Shown here: in pieces, positions 1 to 6,967 of the stretch
How positions within the stretch are numbered: position 1 is the stretch's first letter
Layout of the letters: each line of letters opens with the position of its first letter
Assembly (NCBI GenBank): GCA_934546985.1
Contig: CAKTEE010000001.1
Coordinates: 248,001 to 312,000 of the forward strand
DNA length: 64,000 bases
From: an uncultured Eubacteriales bacterium
GTDB lineage: Bacteria > Bacillota > Clostridia > Oscillospirales > Acutalibacteraceae
Direction: 5' to 3'
The notes under the pieces: model-generated
The model's input: the letters and a program-made list of their open reading frames with translations, nothing else
Databases searched by the model: none
Told to the model about the DNA's origin: nothing
Translations under genes and position numbers: made by a program

Positions 1-1507
1 AAGCAATTGTTGCAGTAACTGGGTTATGTACCGCTGCCGGTGTTCTTGTAGAATTGTCATAGAACTTATAAACAACATCCAAATCTTTGCTTGTGCCGGC
101 ATTCATGGTCATGTTATTGCCTACAAGGCTTTGTACCATTGGGTTAGGCAAATCCACAGGGTTGCCGTTAGCGTCTGCGCTTGCATTGGTGTAACCGAAA
201 GCATAGAACGGAGAACCAATATTCAGTTTGCCGGCAGGAATGCCGCGCTCTAAGAACCAGTTAACTGTGTTATCAGTGCACCATGCAGTTGGGTCATCCG
301 GATTGTACATCGGAGAATTGTAGCCTTCCATTTTAGAAGCCCAGTTTCCGAAGTAGTCGTAAGTCATAATGTTGATGGTATCCAAGCTGTTGTAAATCTG
401 CTGAGCATCCCAGAATGCAAGCTTTTCCGGAGCAGCCGGAGCGCATGCGGTAAGTCTTTTGTGTGTAGAGAAGTTGCTATCCAAAGCAGCGCGGAGTTCT
501 TTAATTAAAGCAACGAAATTTGCGGTATCTTCCGGACCTGCCGGATTACCTTTATCATCTCCGCCTTCAGAACCTCTTTCTACGCCCGGATATTCCCAGT
601 CAAGGTCGATACCGTCAAAGCCCGGGAAATCTTTCAGGAATTCAACGCAGCTGTCAATGAAGACTTTGCGGTTTGCGGGGGTAGAGGCCATTTCATGGAA
701 CATCTGGCTTCTGGTCCAGCCGCCGATAGAAAGCATTAAAGCGACGCCGGGATGTTTTTGTTTTTCTTGCTGTACTTTGCCGAGTTGGTCAAGTGCCCAT
801 TCATCTTGAACTGCGGATGCAACGTCTGCGCCGTATTTCTTTGCGAGAGAAGCAGTAGAAGCGCCGAAGTCAAGGTTTTCGTCCAGAGTAACAATCTTGT
901 ATTTCGGAATAGCAATAGAGTTACGCGGGTTACCTGTTTCCGCGCTGGAATCTTTACCGCCCGTGGAGATGCCCATGAAAGCGTAGTTAATGCAGGTTAC
1001 CTGATCCCACGGAAGGAGAGAAGCATCCTGCCCCTGCGTATGGCTGGTTCCTTCTTCGCCCCATGCCATCCAGTTGCCGAAATAAGCAATAACCTGTTTG
1101 CCTTTGTCTTTCAGGTTGGTTTTCAGTTTGTTAAACATTGGGAAAGTACCGATTCTGTCGCCCTGTGCATCCCAAACGATACATCCGGCGAGGTCTTTTT
1201 CATTAATGTAATCGGTTCTTTTTTGCAGGGAACGGCTGTCTTCATATGAATAGAGCATTTTGGTTGACGGATTGTACAGCCATGGGGACTGTGCAATGAT
1301 GTCGTAGCCTTTTTTCCAGCCGGATTTTGTTTCCAAGTATTCCATCATGAAATACTGTTCGCTGGCGGTCAAGCTCTGTGACCATTGGGACAATGTGGAA
1401 TCGCTGACAGGCCTGCAATTTTCTTCAGCCGCAGAGGAGGGAAGTACAACCGAGCATCCCACCACAGCGGAAAGAAACAGTGCAAGCAGCCTTTTTTTCT
1501 TCACCAT
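1..1507 (-). CDS. Secreted glycoside hydrolase family 18 (chitinase-like), 3' end outside window
   Basis: The frame is open from an ATG at 1507, behind a GGGAGAG site, to the left edge (502 codons, no stop), so the C-terminus is missing. Residues 1-27 form a signal peptide (MVKKK, then a hydrophobic core, then SSAA); a VVGC lipobox at 15-18 is a less likely alternative. A GH18 barrel starts near residue 138 (QVIAYFGNW). It carries the catalytic DGIDLDWE motif at 298-305, with E305 as the proton donor, and later an MTYDYFG motif. Family knowledge: hydrolysis of chitin, peptidoglycan or other GlcNAc polymers outside the cell. Odd: residues 64-117 (AQSPWLYNP, YSYEDSRSL, AGCIVWDAQGD) resemble the last strands of a GH18 barrel but lie before the main barrel, suggesting a permutation or a truncated duplicate. 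Substrate cannot be told. Confidence 0.85.
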   Translation of the reverse strand, partial: MVKKKRLLALFLSAVVGCSVVLPSSAAEENCRPVSDSTLSQWSQSLTASEQYFMMEYLETKSGWKKGYDIIAQSPWLYNPSTKMLYSYEDSRSLQKRTDYINEKDLAGCIVWDAQGDRIGTFPMFNKLKTNLKDKGKQVIAYFGNWMAWGEEGTSHTQGQDASLLPWDQVTCINYAFMGISTGGKDSSAETGNPRNSIAIPKYKIVTLDENLDFGASTASLAKKYGADVASAVQDEWALDQLGKVQQEKQKHPGVALMLSIGGWTRSQMFHEMASTPANRKVFIDSCVEFLKDFPGFDGIDLDWEYPGVERGSEGGDDKGNPAGPEDTANFVALIKELRAALDSNFSTHKRLTACAPAAPEKLAFWDAQQIYNSLDTINIMTYDYFGNWASKMEGYNSPMYNPDDPTAWCTDNTVNWFLERGIPAGKLNIGSPFYAFGYTNASADANGNPVDLPNPMVQSLVGNNMTMNAGTSKDLDVVYKFYDNSTRTPAAVHNPVTATIA

Positions 1508-1741
1508 TTTGATCTCTCCCTAAGATTTAGTAAGATTTGGTATATCCTTATCAATTTTACTATAATGGAATCGCATAATCAATATAAATTCTTGGTTAAA
1601 ATTGTATTTTTGTAGATAATCACAATGACATAAGGCACTTTTCATAACAATAGAGGATGTATTACTCACATAATTGTAATATGTAATTTGAATCTTATTT
1701 GCAGCAATATAGAGTCAATTTCTGTTATACTAAAAATGGTA

Positions 1742-1770
1742 TTGACTTCTGTTCTCGTTGAGAATATAAT
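1742..1770 (+). promoter_or_regulatory. Sigma-A-type promoter of rtcB-prfH
   Basis: TTGACT at 1742-1747, a 17-nt spacer and TATAAT at 1765-1770. This is the best promoter match in the intergenic region. It would start a transcript near 1777, giving a leader of about 240 nt before rtcB. Confidence 0.7.
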
Positions 1771-1818
1771 CAAGATAATGCAGCCGGATATTATAAGGAG
1801 TGGTTTTTATGTTAGTAG

Positions 1819-1857
1819 TTTTGTCTGGAATGTTTACAATAAAATAAGTATAATGAG
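1819..1857 (+). CDS. Possible 12-residue leader peptide
   Basis: An ATG at 1819 follows a strong site (AAGGAG, 7-8 nt spacing) and reads MLVVLSGMFTIK before a TAA at 1855-1857. It sits about 40 nt after the predicted transcription start and about 60 nt before a terminator-like hairpin, the usual geometry of a leader peptide. Length alone gives no support. The ribosome site and position are the evidence, so this is a proposal. Confidence 0.35.
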
Positions 1858-1918
1858 ACAACAAAACGCTTGACGGGTCTATGGGGTTGTTCTGCCCTTT
1901 TTATATCAAAAACCTGTA

Positions 1919-1946
1919 ACCGCGGTTTCGTTGCCGCGGTATTTTT
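1919..1946 (+). terminator. Terminator-like hairpin in the rtcB leader (possible attenuator)
   Basis: ACCGCGG (1919-1925) pairs with CCGCGGT (1934-1940) over an 8-nt loop and is followed by ATTTTTG. It lies between the promoter and rtcB on the same strand, so it could abort transcription unless overridden. A second structure follows: TGCGCC at 1946-1951 with GGCGCA at 1974-1979, enclosing CCATT/AATGG. Confidence 0.5.
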
Positions 1947-2016
1947 GCGCCCATTTTTCAATGGCTGCATTTTGGCGCATAGGCGTTGAAACGTTAAAAA
2001 TAAAAAGGAGACAATT

Positions 2017-3078
2017 TTGAACGAGAAAATCACTCTGATATCAAATCAAAAAAATTGGATGGATTCCCTTGCACTGGAACAGCTGCAAAAAATTGCGGGA
2101 TTGCCGGATGTGGTGCGTGCAGTGGGGTTGCCGGATTTGCATGCGGGAAAGACGCCGGTTGGTTTCGCTGTTTTAACAGAGAATGTCGTTTATCCTCAAC
2201 TTTTAGGCGGCGATATAGGTTGTGGTATGGCGCTGTTCCATACCGGCATGACTGCGAAAAAATATAAGAGAGAAAAATGGCAGCAAAAGTTGGAAAAAGT
2301 ACAAGGGTTAGAAAATATTCCGTTAACACGGCAGTTTGGGGATTGTCCCATGCAGAGTTTCGGTACGATTGGCGGGGGAAACCATTTTGCGGAATTTCAG
2401 ATAGCTGACAATGTAATAGACGAAACATTTCTTACAGATTTTGGAATACAACAGGGAGATATTTTACTGCTTATTCATTCCGGTTCCCGTGATTTGGGAC
2501 AGCGGATTGCGCATGAATTTCAGGAGGGAGTCGGTTTATCCGGCAGTTATGCAGAGAAATATCTATGTAAACAAGATGAAGCCCTTCGGTGGGCGAAAGA
2601 AAATCGAAAGGAAATTGCTGGTAAATTATTTGATATACTGGGTTTGATGCAGGAACCTCAATTATTGCTTGATTCCTGCCATAATTTTGCGGTGCATACG
2701 GAGAAAGGTATTTTACACCGCAAAGGAGCAGTGTCTGCCAAAGAAGGAGCTGCGGTTATTCCGGGTTCCCGAGGAAGCCTGACATATTTAATGCGAACGC
2801 TGGATGATACCTCATTGTCTTTAAATTCCCTATCCCATGGAGCGGGGCGAAAATGGGCGCGTTCCATGTGCAGGCCGCGGCTGAAAAATAAATATACATG
2901 GCAGACGATACGGCAGACATCTTTAAAAAGTTTTATTATTTGCCATGATGCAAAGTTATTGTTTGAAGAAGCGCCTGAGGCATACAAAAAAATTGAGCAT
3001 GTTATTTCCGGTTTGGAGGAACATCGCCTTGCCGTGACTGCTGCAACGTTTCGCCCTCTGTTAACGTTTAAGGATTAG
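2017..3078 (+). CDS. rtcB: RNA 3'-terminal phosphate ligase RtcB (RtcB2-like)
   Basis: 353 residues, shorter than the roughly 400 of classical RtcB. TTG start at 2017 with AAGGAG 6 nt upstream. Recognised by GGDIGCGM near residue 65 (metal-binding Asp and Cys), GTIGGGNHF, HSGSRDLG, CHNFAV, PGSRGS and HGAGR, whose H274 is the expected guanylylated histidine. The family joins 3'-phosphate or 2',3'-cyclic phosphate ends to 5'-OH ends using GTP and Mn2+. The gene lies 11 bp before prfH. Published work on this pair gives it a role in re-ligating 16S rRNA cut at the decoding centre, after PrfH has freed the damaged ribosome. An upstream attenuator-like leader may control both. Confidence 0.92.
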   Translation: MNEKITLISNQKNWMDSLALEQLQKIAGLPDVVRAVGLPDLHAGKTPVGFAVLTENVVYPQLLGGDIGCGMALFHTGMTAKKYKREKWQQKLEKVQGLENIPLTRQFGDCPMQSFGTIGGGNHFAEFQIADNVIDETFLTDFGIQQGDILLLIHSGSRDLGQRIAHEFQEGVGLSGSYAEKYLCKQDEALRWAKENRKEIAGKLFDILGLMQEPQLLLDSCHNFAVHTEKGILHRKGAVSAKEGAAVIPGSRGSLTYLMRTLDDTSLSLNSLSHGAGRKWARSMCRPRLKNKYTWQTIRQTSLKSFIICHDAKLLFEEAPEAYKKIEHVISGLEEHRLAVTAATFRPLLTFKD

Positions 3079-3089
3079 GAGGGAAGGTT

Positions 3090-3683
3090 ATGAAATATCA
3101 GCTTACCTCTGCACAAGGACCGGAAGAATGTGAAATTGCTGTTGTAAAGTTTTTACAGTTATTAAAAAAAGAATTCCCAAATCTTCGCGTCATCAAAAAA
3201 GAACCGGAAGATTCTGACAGAGCTTGCCGCAGTGCGTTGATAGAATACGATGGAGCGAATGAAATGCCGCAGGGGACGATACAATGGATTTGCCAAAGCC
3301 CATGCCGCCCAAAACATAAACGAAAAAACTGGTTTATTGGTATTTTTGCATTGCAGGAAATAAGTGAAATTGTTCCTGATATGCAGGAGATTCGTTTTGA
3401 AACGTTCCGCAGTATGGGAAAAGGCGGGCAGAATGTCAATAAAACAGAAACAGGTGTGCGTGCGGTTTATCAGCCCACAGGTCAATCAGCGGTTTCAATG
3501 CAGGAGCGCAGTCAATATGCAAACAAACGTATTGCATTGGAACGCTTGCTGGAAAAAATCAGAGAAGAAAATAATGCACAGCAAATGCATGACAGAGAGC
3601 ATCAGCGTAATAAGCGCCTTACTCTGGAGCGGGGAAATCCGGTACGGGTTTATCAGGGAATGAGATTTCAAAGAATCCTATAG
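3090..3683 (+). CDS. prfH: Peptide chain release factor homologue PrfH
   Basis: 197 residues, start ATG at 3090 behind AGGAGGGAAGG. It has the class I release factor catalytic core with GGQ at 112-114 (SMGKGGQNVNKTETGVRAVY), but is much shorter than RF1/RF2 and lacks their N-terminal and stop-codon-reading domains. The lysine/arginine-rich C-terminus fits a tail that enters the ribosome. Established role: hydrolysis of peptidyl-tRNA on ribosomes stalled by damaged rRNA. Eleven bp after rtcB, clearly co-transcribed. Confidence 0.9.
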   Translation: MKYQLTSAQGPEECEIAVVKFLQLLKKEFPNLRVIKKEPEDSDRACRSALIEYDGANEMPQGTIQWICQSPCRPKHKRKNWFIGIFALQEISEIVPDMQEIRFETFRSMGKGGQNVNKTETGVRAVYQPTGQSAVSMQERSQYANKRIALERLLEKIREENNAQQMHDREHQRNKRLTLERGNPVRVYQGMRFQRIL

Positions 3684-3718
3684 TTTTGCATGGGTTAAGG
3701 GAATCCTGCCGGTATGCC

Positions 3719-3747
3719 TTGTACGTTCCGGTAAAGTATGATAAAAT
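3719..3747 (+). promoter_or_regulatory. Promoter of hisHF
   Basis: TTGTAC at 3719-3724, 17-nt spacer, TAAAAT at 3742-3747. Predicted start near 3754. No his attenuator or T-box-like structure is visible in the short leader. Confidence 0.6.
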
Positions 3748-3790
3748 AAATTCTCAGTGGTAAAGAAGCATGCAGAACGGAGTGAGGATT

Positions 3791-4414
3791 TTGGTTGCGA
3801 TTATTGATTATGGTGCGGGCAATTTAGCCAGTGTAGAAAAAGCGCTGCATTTTATCGGATGTGAGGCTGAGATTACAGATGATAAAAACCGTATTGCGGC
3901 GGCTGATGGCGTAATTCTGCCGGGGGTAGGTTCTTTTGGCGACTGTATGAACTCCATGCGCAGTAAAGGCCTTGATGCAGCTGTGATTCGTGCGGCGGAC
4001 AGCGGTAAGCCTTTTTTAGGCATTTGCCTTGGATTACAGCTTTTGTTCGAGGATTCAGAAGAATCGCCCGGTATTCCCGGACTGGGTATTTTAAAAGGCC
4101 ATATTCGCCGGATTCCATCGGATACAGGTTTAAAAGTTCCGCATATTGGCTGGAATTCCCTGCAAATTACACAGCGCAATGGAATTTTTCGTTCTGTTGA
4201 TCAGAATGCCTATGTATATTTCGTTCATTCTTATTATCTTGACGCGGCGGATAAATCACAGGTAGCTGCGACTGCGGAATATGGTGTAAAAATCGATGCA
4301 GCAGTGCAGACGGGCAATATTTGCGCTGTACAGTTTCATCCGGAAAAAAGCGGTAATGTAGGGCTTGAAATCCTGCGTAACTTTGCTGATTTGGTCAGGG
4401 AAGGGGGATGCTGA
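3791..4414 (+). CDS. hisH: Imidazole glycerol phosphate synthase, glutaminase subunit HisH
   Basis: 207 residues from a TTG at 3791 placed 8 nt after GGAG; the protein then begins VAIIDYGAGNL like other HisH proteins. An in-frame ATG at 3770 would add seven residues but lies poorly relative to the ribosome site. Class I glutamine amidotransferase: nucleophile C79 in GICLGLQ, and the His-Glu pair in FHPEKS near the C-terminus. It supplies ammonia to HisF for histidine and AICAR formation. HisF starts 1 bp after its stop. No other his genes lie in the window. Confidence 0.93.
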   Translation: MVAIIDYGAGNLASVEKALHFIGCEAEITDDKNRIAAADGVILPGVGSFGDCMNSMRSKGLDAAVIRAADSGKPFLGICLGLQLLFEDSEESPGIPGLGILKGHIRRIPSDTGLKVPHIGWNSLQITQRNGIFRSVDQNAYVYFVHSYYLDAADKSQVAATAEYGVKIDAAVQTGNICAVQFHPEKSGNVGLEILRNFADLVREGGC

Positions 4415-4415
4415 T

Positions 4416-5183
4416 ATGCACGCAAAAAGAATTATTCCATGCTTGGATGTAAAAAACGGCAGGGTAGTGAAAGGCGTTAGTTTTGTGAACCTTCGTGATG
4501 CCGGGGACCCAGTGGAATGCGCTGTTGCATATGATAAAGCTGGGGCCGATGAGTTGGTGCTGCTTGATATTACCGCAACCCATGAGGGACGCGGGACTAT
4601 GCTTGATATTGTAACCCGTGTTGCCAATACTATTTTTATTCCCTTTACCGTTGGCGGAGGCATTAACTCACCGGAGGATTTCCAGCAGCTTCTGCGAGCG
4701 GGGGCGGACAAGGTTTCCGTCAACTCTGCGGCAGTTCGTAATCCAGAAATTATCAATGAAGCGGCATACCGCTTTGGCAGCCAGTGTGTAGTTTCTGCTA
4801 TTGATGCAAAACGTACTGCTGATGGCAAAGGCTGGGAGGTTTACCTGAATGGAGGGCGAATCCCTACAGGGATTGACGCGGTGAAATGGGCGCAGGAAGT
4901 TTACCGGCGCGGTGCAGGCGAGATATTGCTGACCAGTATGGATTGTGACGGACAGAAAAACGGATATGATTTGGAACTGACCTGTGCAGTATCGGAAAGT
5001 GTTGGAATCCCTGTCATCGCTTCCGGAGGAGCGGGTCAAAAATCCCATTTTTACGATGCTTTTGTGCAGGGCAAAGCAGATGCGGTACTTGCCGCTTCTT
5101 TGTTCCATTTTAATGAACTTTCTATCGGAGAATTGAAACGGTATTTACAGGCGCAGAAAATCCCTGTACGTATGACATTATAA
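4416..5183 (+). CDS. hisF: Imidazole glycerol phosphate synthase, cyclase subunit HisF
   Basis: 255 residues, the normal family length. Start ATG at 4416 (MHAKRIIPCLDVKNGRVVKG) behind GGGAAGGGGG; an earlier in-frame ATG at 4365 lies inside hisH and is rejected. (beta/alpha)8 barrel with the general acid/base pair D11 and D130 (SAIDAKR), and phosphate-binding glycine loops near residues 80 and 228. It converts PRFAR plus ammonia to imidazole glycerol phosphate and AICAR. Couples directly with hisH and ends at a strong terminator. Confidence 0.96.
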   Translation: MHAKRIIPCLDVKNGRVVKGVSFVNLRDAGDPVECAVAYDKAGADELVLLDITATHEGRGTMLDIVTRVANTIFIPFTVGGGINSPEDFQQLLRAGADKVSVNSAAVRNPEIINEAAYRFGSQCVVSAIDAKRTADGKGWEVYLNGGRIPTGIDAVKWAQEVYRRGAGEILLTSMDCDGQKNGYDLELTCAVSESVGIPVIASGGAGQKSHFYDAFVQGKADAVLAASLFHFNELSIGELKRYLQAQKIPVRMTL

Positions 5184-5221
5184 AAAAGAGCCATGGGATA
5201 TTTTTCACCCATGGCTCTTTT
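5184..5221. terminator. Bidirectional terminator between hisF and the PadR operon
   Basis: Perfect 14-bp stem AAAAGAGCCATGGG (5184-5197) with CCCATGGCTCTTTT (5208-5221) and a 10-nt loop. T runs lie on both strands, so it serves the convergent operons on either side. Confidence 0.9.
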
Positions 5222-5778
5222 TATATCTTTGTGATTACTATGTCTGTGTATTGCTTTAAAAAGGCTTCGTCCAGAAATTTATTCTGCACATTTGTTTTCC
5301 AATTTCCGCTTTTTAAGATTTGCGCCGGTTCAGGAAATACTTTTTCAATATCCGCCCGTGTTGCCTGATAAGCCGCGCCGCTGAAATAATAGGTGATTTT
5401 CTCTAAATTTCCAATTAGTGCAAAAGCGGCGGTGGAATTATAGAAAAGATTGATACGAATATTTTCTTCTCCCGTCAGCCAGTCTGTTTCCAGATAATAT
5501 AATTCTGCTGAAAAATCTTCAGGATGAAGCTTGAATGGACCAAGTTTTTCACCCATGAGCAGGGACTGAAACAATGCGATTAAATTGCTGTGGTCGCCCA
5601 TGTAGGGGGATTTATATTGTTTGCAGCGTTCCATGTCCATAGTTGCAGGACTTTTCTGCTGTTCCAGATAAACGGCTTCTTTTCGCTCATTCTCCGGTAT
5701 AATGTGCATAGTAATAACTCCAAATAGGAAAAATCCGCACAGTAGTAAAGCAAGTATCCATTTTCCGCGGCTATTCAT
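5221..5778 (-). CDS. Exported or membrane-anchored protein of unknown function
   Basis: 185 residues from an ATG at 5778 that overlaps the stop of the preceding gene (5771-5773). The in-frame ATG at 5796 lacks a ribosome site. Residues 8-25 form one hydrophobic segment, followed by a soluble region (ENERKEAVYLEQQ onwards) presumably outside the membrane. No family recognised. It is the third gene of a padR-HAAS operon, so it is probably part of the same membrane system under PadR control. Confidence 0.75.
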   Translation of the reverse strand: MNSRGKWILALLLCGFFLFGVITMHIIPENERKEAVYLEQQKSPATMDMERCKQYKSPYMGDHSNLIALFQSLLMGEKLGPFKLHPEDFSAELYYLETDWLTGEENIRINLFYNSTAAFALIGNLEKITYYFSGAAYQATRADIEKVFPEPAQILKSGNWKTNVQNKFLDEAFLKQYTDIVITKI

Positions 5779-6448
5779 GCATGTCACCAACCTCATATTT
5801 GTCTGTAATGTGGCAGCAGGTTGTATAACAAAGCGGGATAATAATACTCAGTAAAGGAAGAAAATAGGTAAACACCATACGGGCAAACTGGAAAGGTCCG
5901 TCAATGCGGATTTCCCGACCGAACCAAAGGTCGGAGCCAAAGAATAAAACGGTTATCGCGCAGGAAGTAAAAAGAAACAAAAATAGCCATAAACTCCATA
6001 GGATTCGTTTTCTTCTCTTTTGTGTATTTCTGTTATAAACTTTCCTTACAGGTACTGCGCCTGTTTTTTGTTGATATTTTAAATAAAGATACCATCCGCC
6101 CGCAAAGAGAATCAATAGGAAAATAACAGCGCTTTGGCCTGCAAAACCAACAATTTTTGCGGGGATAGACAGAATCCATGCGATGAGGAGATAAATAAGA
6201 ACCCATTCAGCGCATTCCGCTTTATAGGCGGCGGAGTCAATAATTCTATTTCCGTCAATCAGTCCTTGAATGCTGGTAATACTGCGGCAGGCTTGTTTTT
6301 CTGCTTCCTGTAAAGAAAAACCTTCGCGTATTAAATCATCCCGCCGTGCCTTTAGGTTGCCGAGGATTTCTTCTTTCAGTTCAGCAGTCTGTCTTGTATT
6401 TTTTTGCCTGCAGAATAGTTGGTCTACGTGTTTCTGCAATGCGTCCAT
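5771..6448 (-). CDS. HAAS (permease prefix) domain membrane protein
   Basis: 225 residues. The first 75 (DALQKHVDQLF, then ELKEEILGNL, then GFSLQEAEKQA) match the small helical HAAS/permease-prefix domain often encoded beside PadR regulators. Four or so membrane segments follow, near residues 80-97, 103-120, 146-168 and 185-207. RBS AAGGATG before the ATG at 6448. Sits 15 bp after padR and overlaps the next gene. Biochemical function unknown; in the family these proteins accompany PadR in envelope-stress or antimicrobial-response modules. Confidence 0.75.
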   Translation of the reverse strand: MDALQKHVDQLFCRQKNTRQTAELKEEILGNLKARRDDLIREGFSLQEAEKQACRSITSIQGLIDGNRIIDSAAYKAECAEWVLIYLLIAWILSIPAKIVGFAGQSAVIFLLILFAGGWYLYLKYQQKTGAVPVRKVYNRNTQKRRKRILWSLWLFLFLFTSCAITVLFFGSDLWFGREIRIDGPFQFARMVFTYFLPLLSIIIPLCYTTCCHITDKYEVGDMHE

Positions 6449-6463
6449 AAACGCTTCATCCTT

Positions 6464-6796
6464 TCAGTGCAATAATATATCAATCAGTTTCTCCGCTTCT
6501 TCCCATGCCCTCACGGCTTTTTCCCAGGTCTGTTTTCCTGCAGAAGTAATTTTATAATATTTTCTGCGGCCTCCCTGGCTTTCATTTCCCCAATAGGATA
6601 AAATAAGCTTTTGTTTTTCCAGCCGTTTCAGGCTTGTGTAAAGGGAAGGTTCTTTCAGTTCATATTTTTTCTCGCTTTTTGTGTGGATTTTTTTAATAAT
6701 TTCATAGCCATAACTGTCACCGTCTGCAAGAATGCGTAAAATAATGGTGTCGATATGCCCGCGTATCAGGTCGCTGCTGATTGCGTTTTCTTCCAT
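6464..6796 (-). CDS. PadR-family transcriptional regulator
   Basis: 110 residues from an ATG at 6796 with AGGTGA just upstream; a start at 6826 would lie within the operator and is rejected. PadR winged helix: GHIDTIILRILADGDSYGYEI, EPSLYTSLKRLEKQKLI and the wing GGRRKYYKIT, then a C-terminal dimerisation helix rich in Trp and Glu. Probably autoregulates the three-gene operon through the palindrome at 6812-6824. Confidence 0.92.
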   Translation of the reverse strand: MEENAISSDLIRGHIDTIILRILADGDSYGYEIIKKIHTKSEKKYELKEPSLYTSLKRLEKQKLILSYWGNESQGGRRKYYKITSAGKQTWEKAVRAWEEAEKLIDILLH

Positions 6797-6811
6797 ATTA
6801 TCACCTGCCAA

Positions 6812-6824
6812 GATACATTGTATC
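6812..6824. promoter_or_regulatory. Candidate PadR operator
   Basis: GATACATTGTATC, a perfect 6-bp inverted repeat about one central base, 16 bp before the padR ATG. PadR proteins typically bind ATAC/GTAT- or ATGT/ACAT-type palindromes over their own promoter. Confidence 0.5.
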
Positions 6825-6967
6825 AAATATTACTATGTGTGTCAATGTAGTTTTGCGTAAATGTAGTATTTTTTATGCGGCGGGCAATTCCTATTATTTT
6901 CTTGCATTGCTATGCGTGCGCTTGGTATAATATTGAATATAATTTCATGAGGAATGAGGCTGACTGT

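Larger units (their letters stand above)
1508..2016. other. Intergenic region and long leader of the rtcB-prfH operon
   Basis: 509 bp between divergent genes. It holds a good promoter (1742-1770), a 12-codon ORF with its own ribosome site (1819-1857), a hairpin followed by a T run (1919-1946) and further stem-loops up to the rtcB ribosome site. A 7-bp inverted repeat, AGTCAAT at 1713-1719 and ATTGACT at 1741-1747, flanks the -35 region. No larger gene is supported here. Confidence 0.6.

Noticed and set aside
459..1249. Two sizeable plus-strand reading frames of 116 and 165 codons
   Set aside because: They are shadows of the minus-strand GH18 gene, which is open through the whole region and carries its family motifs.
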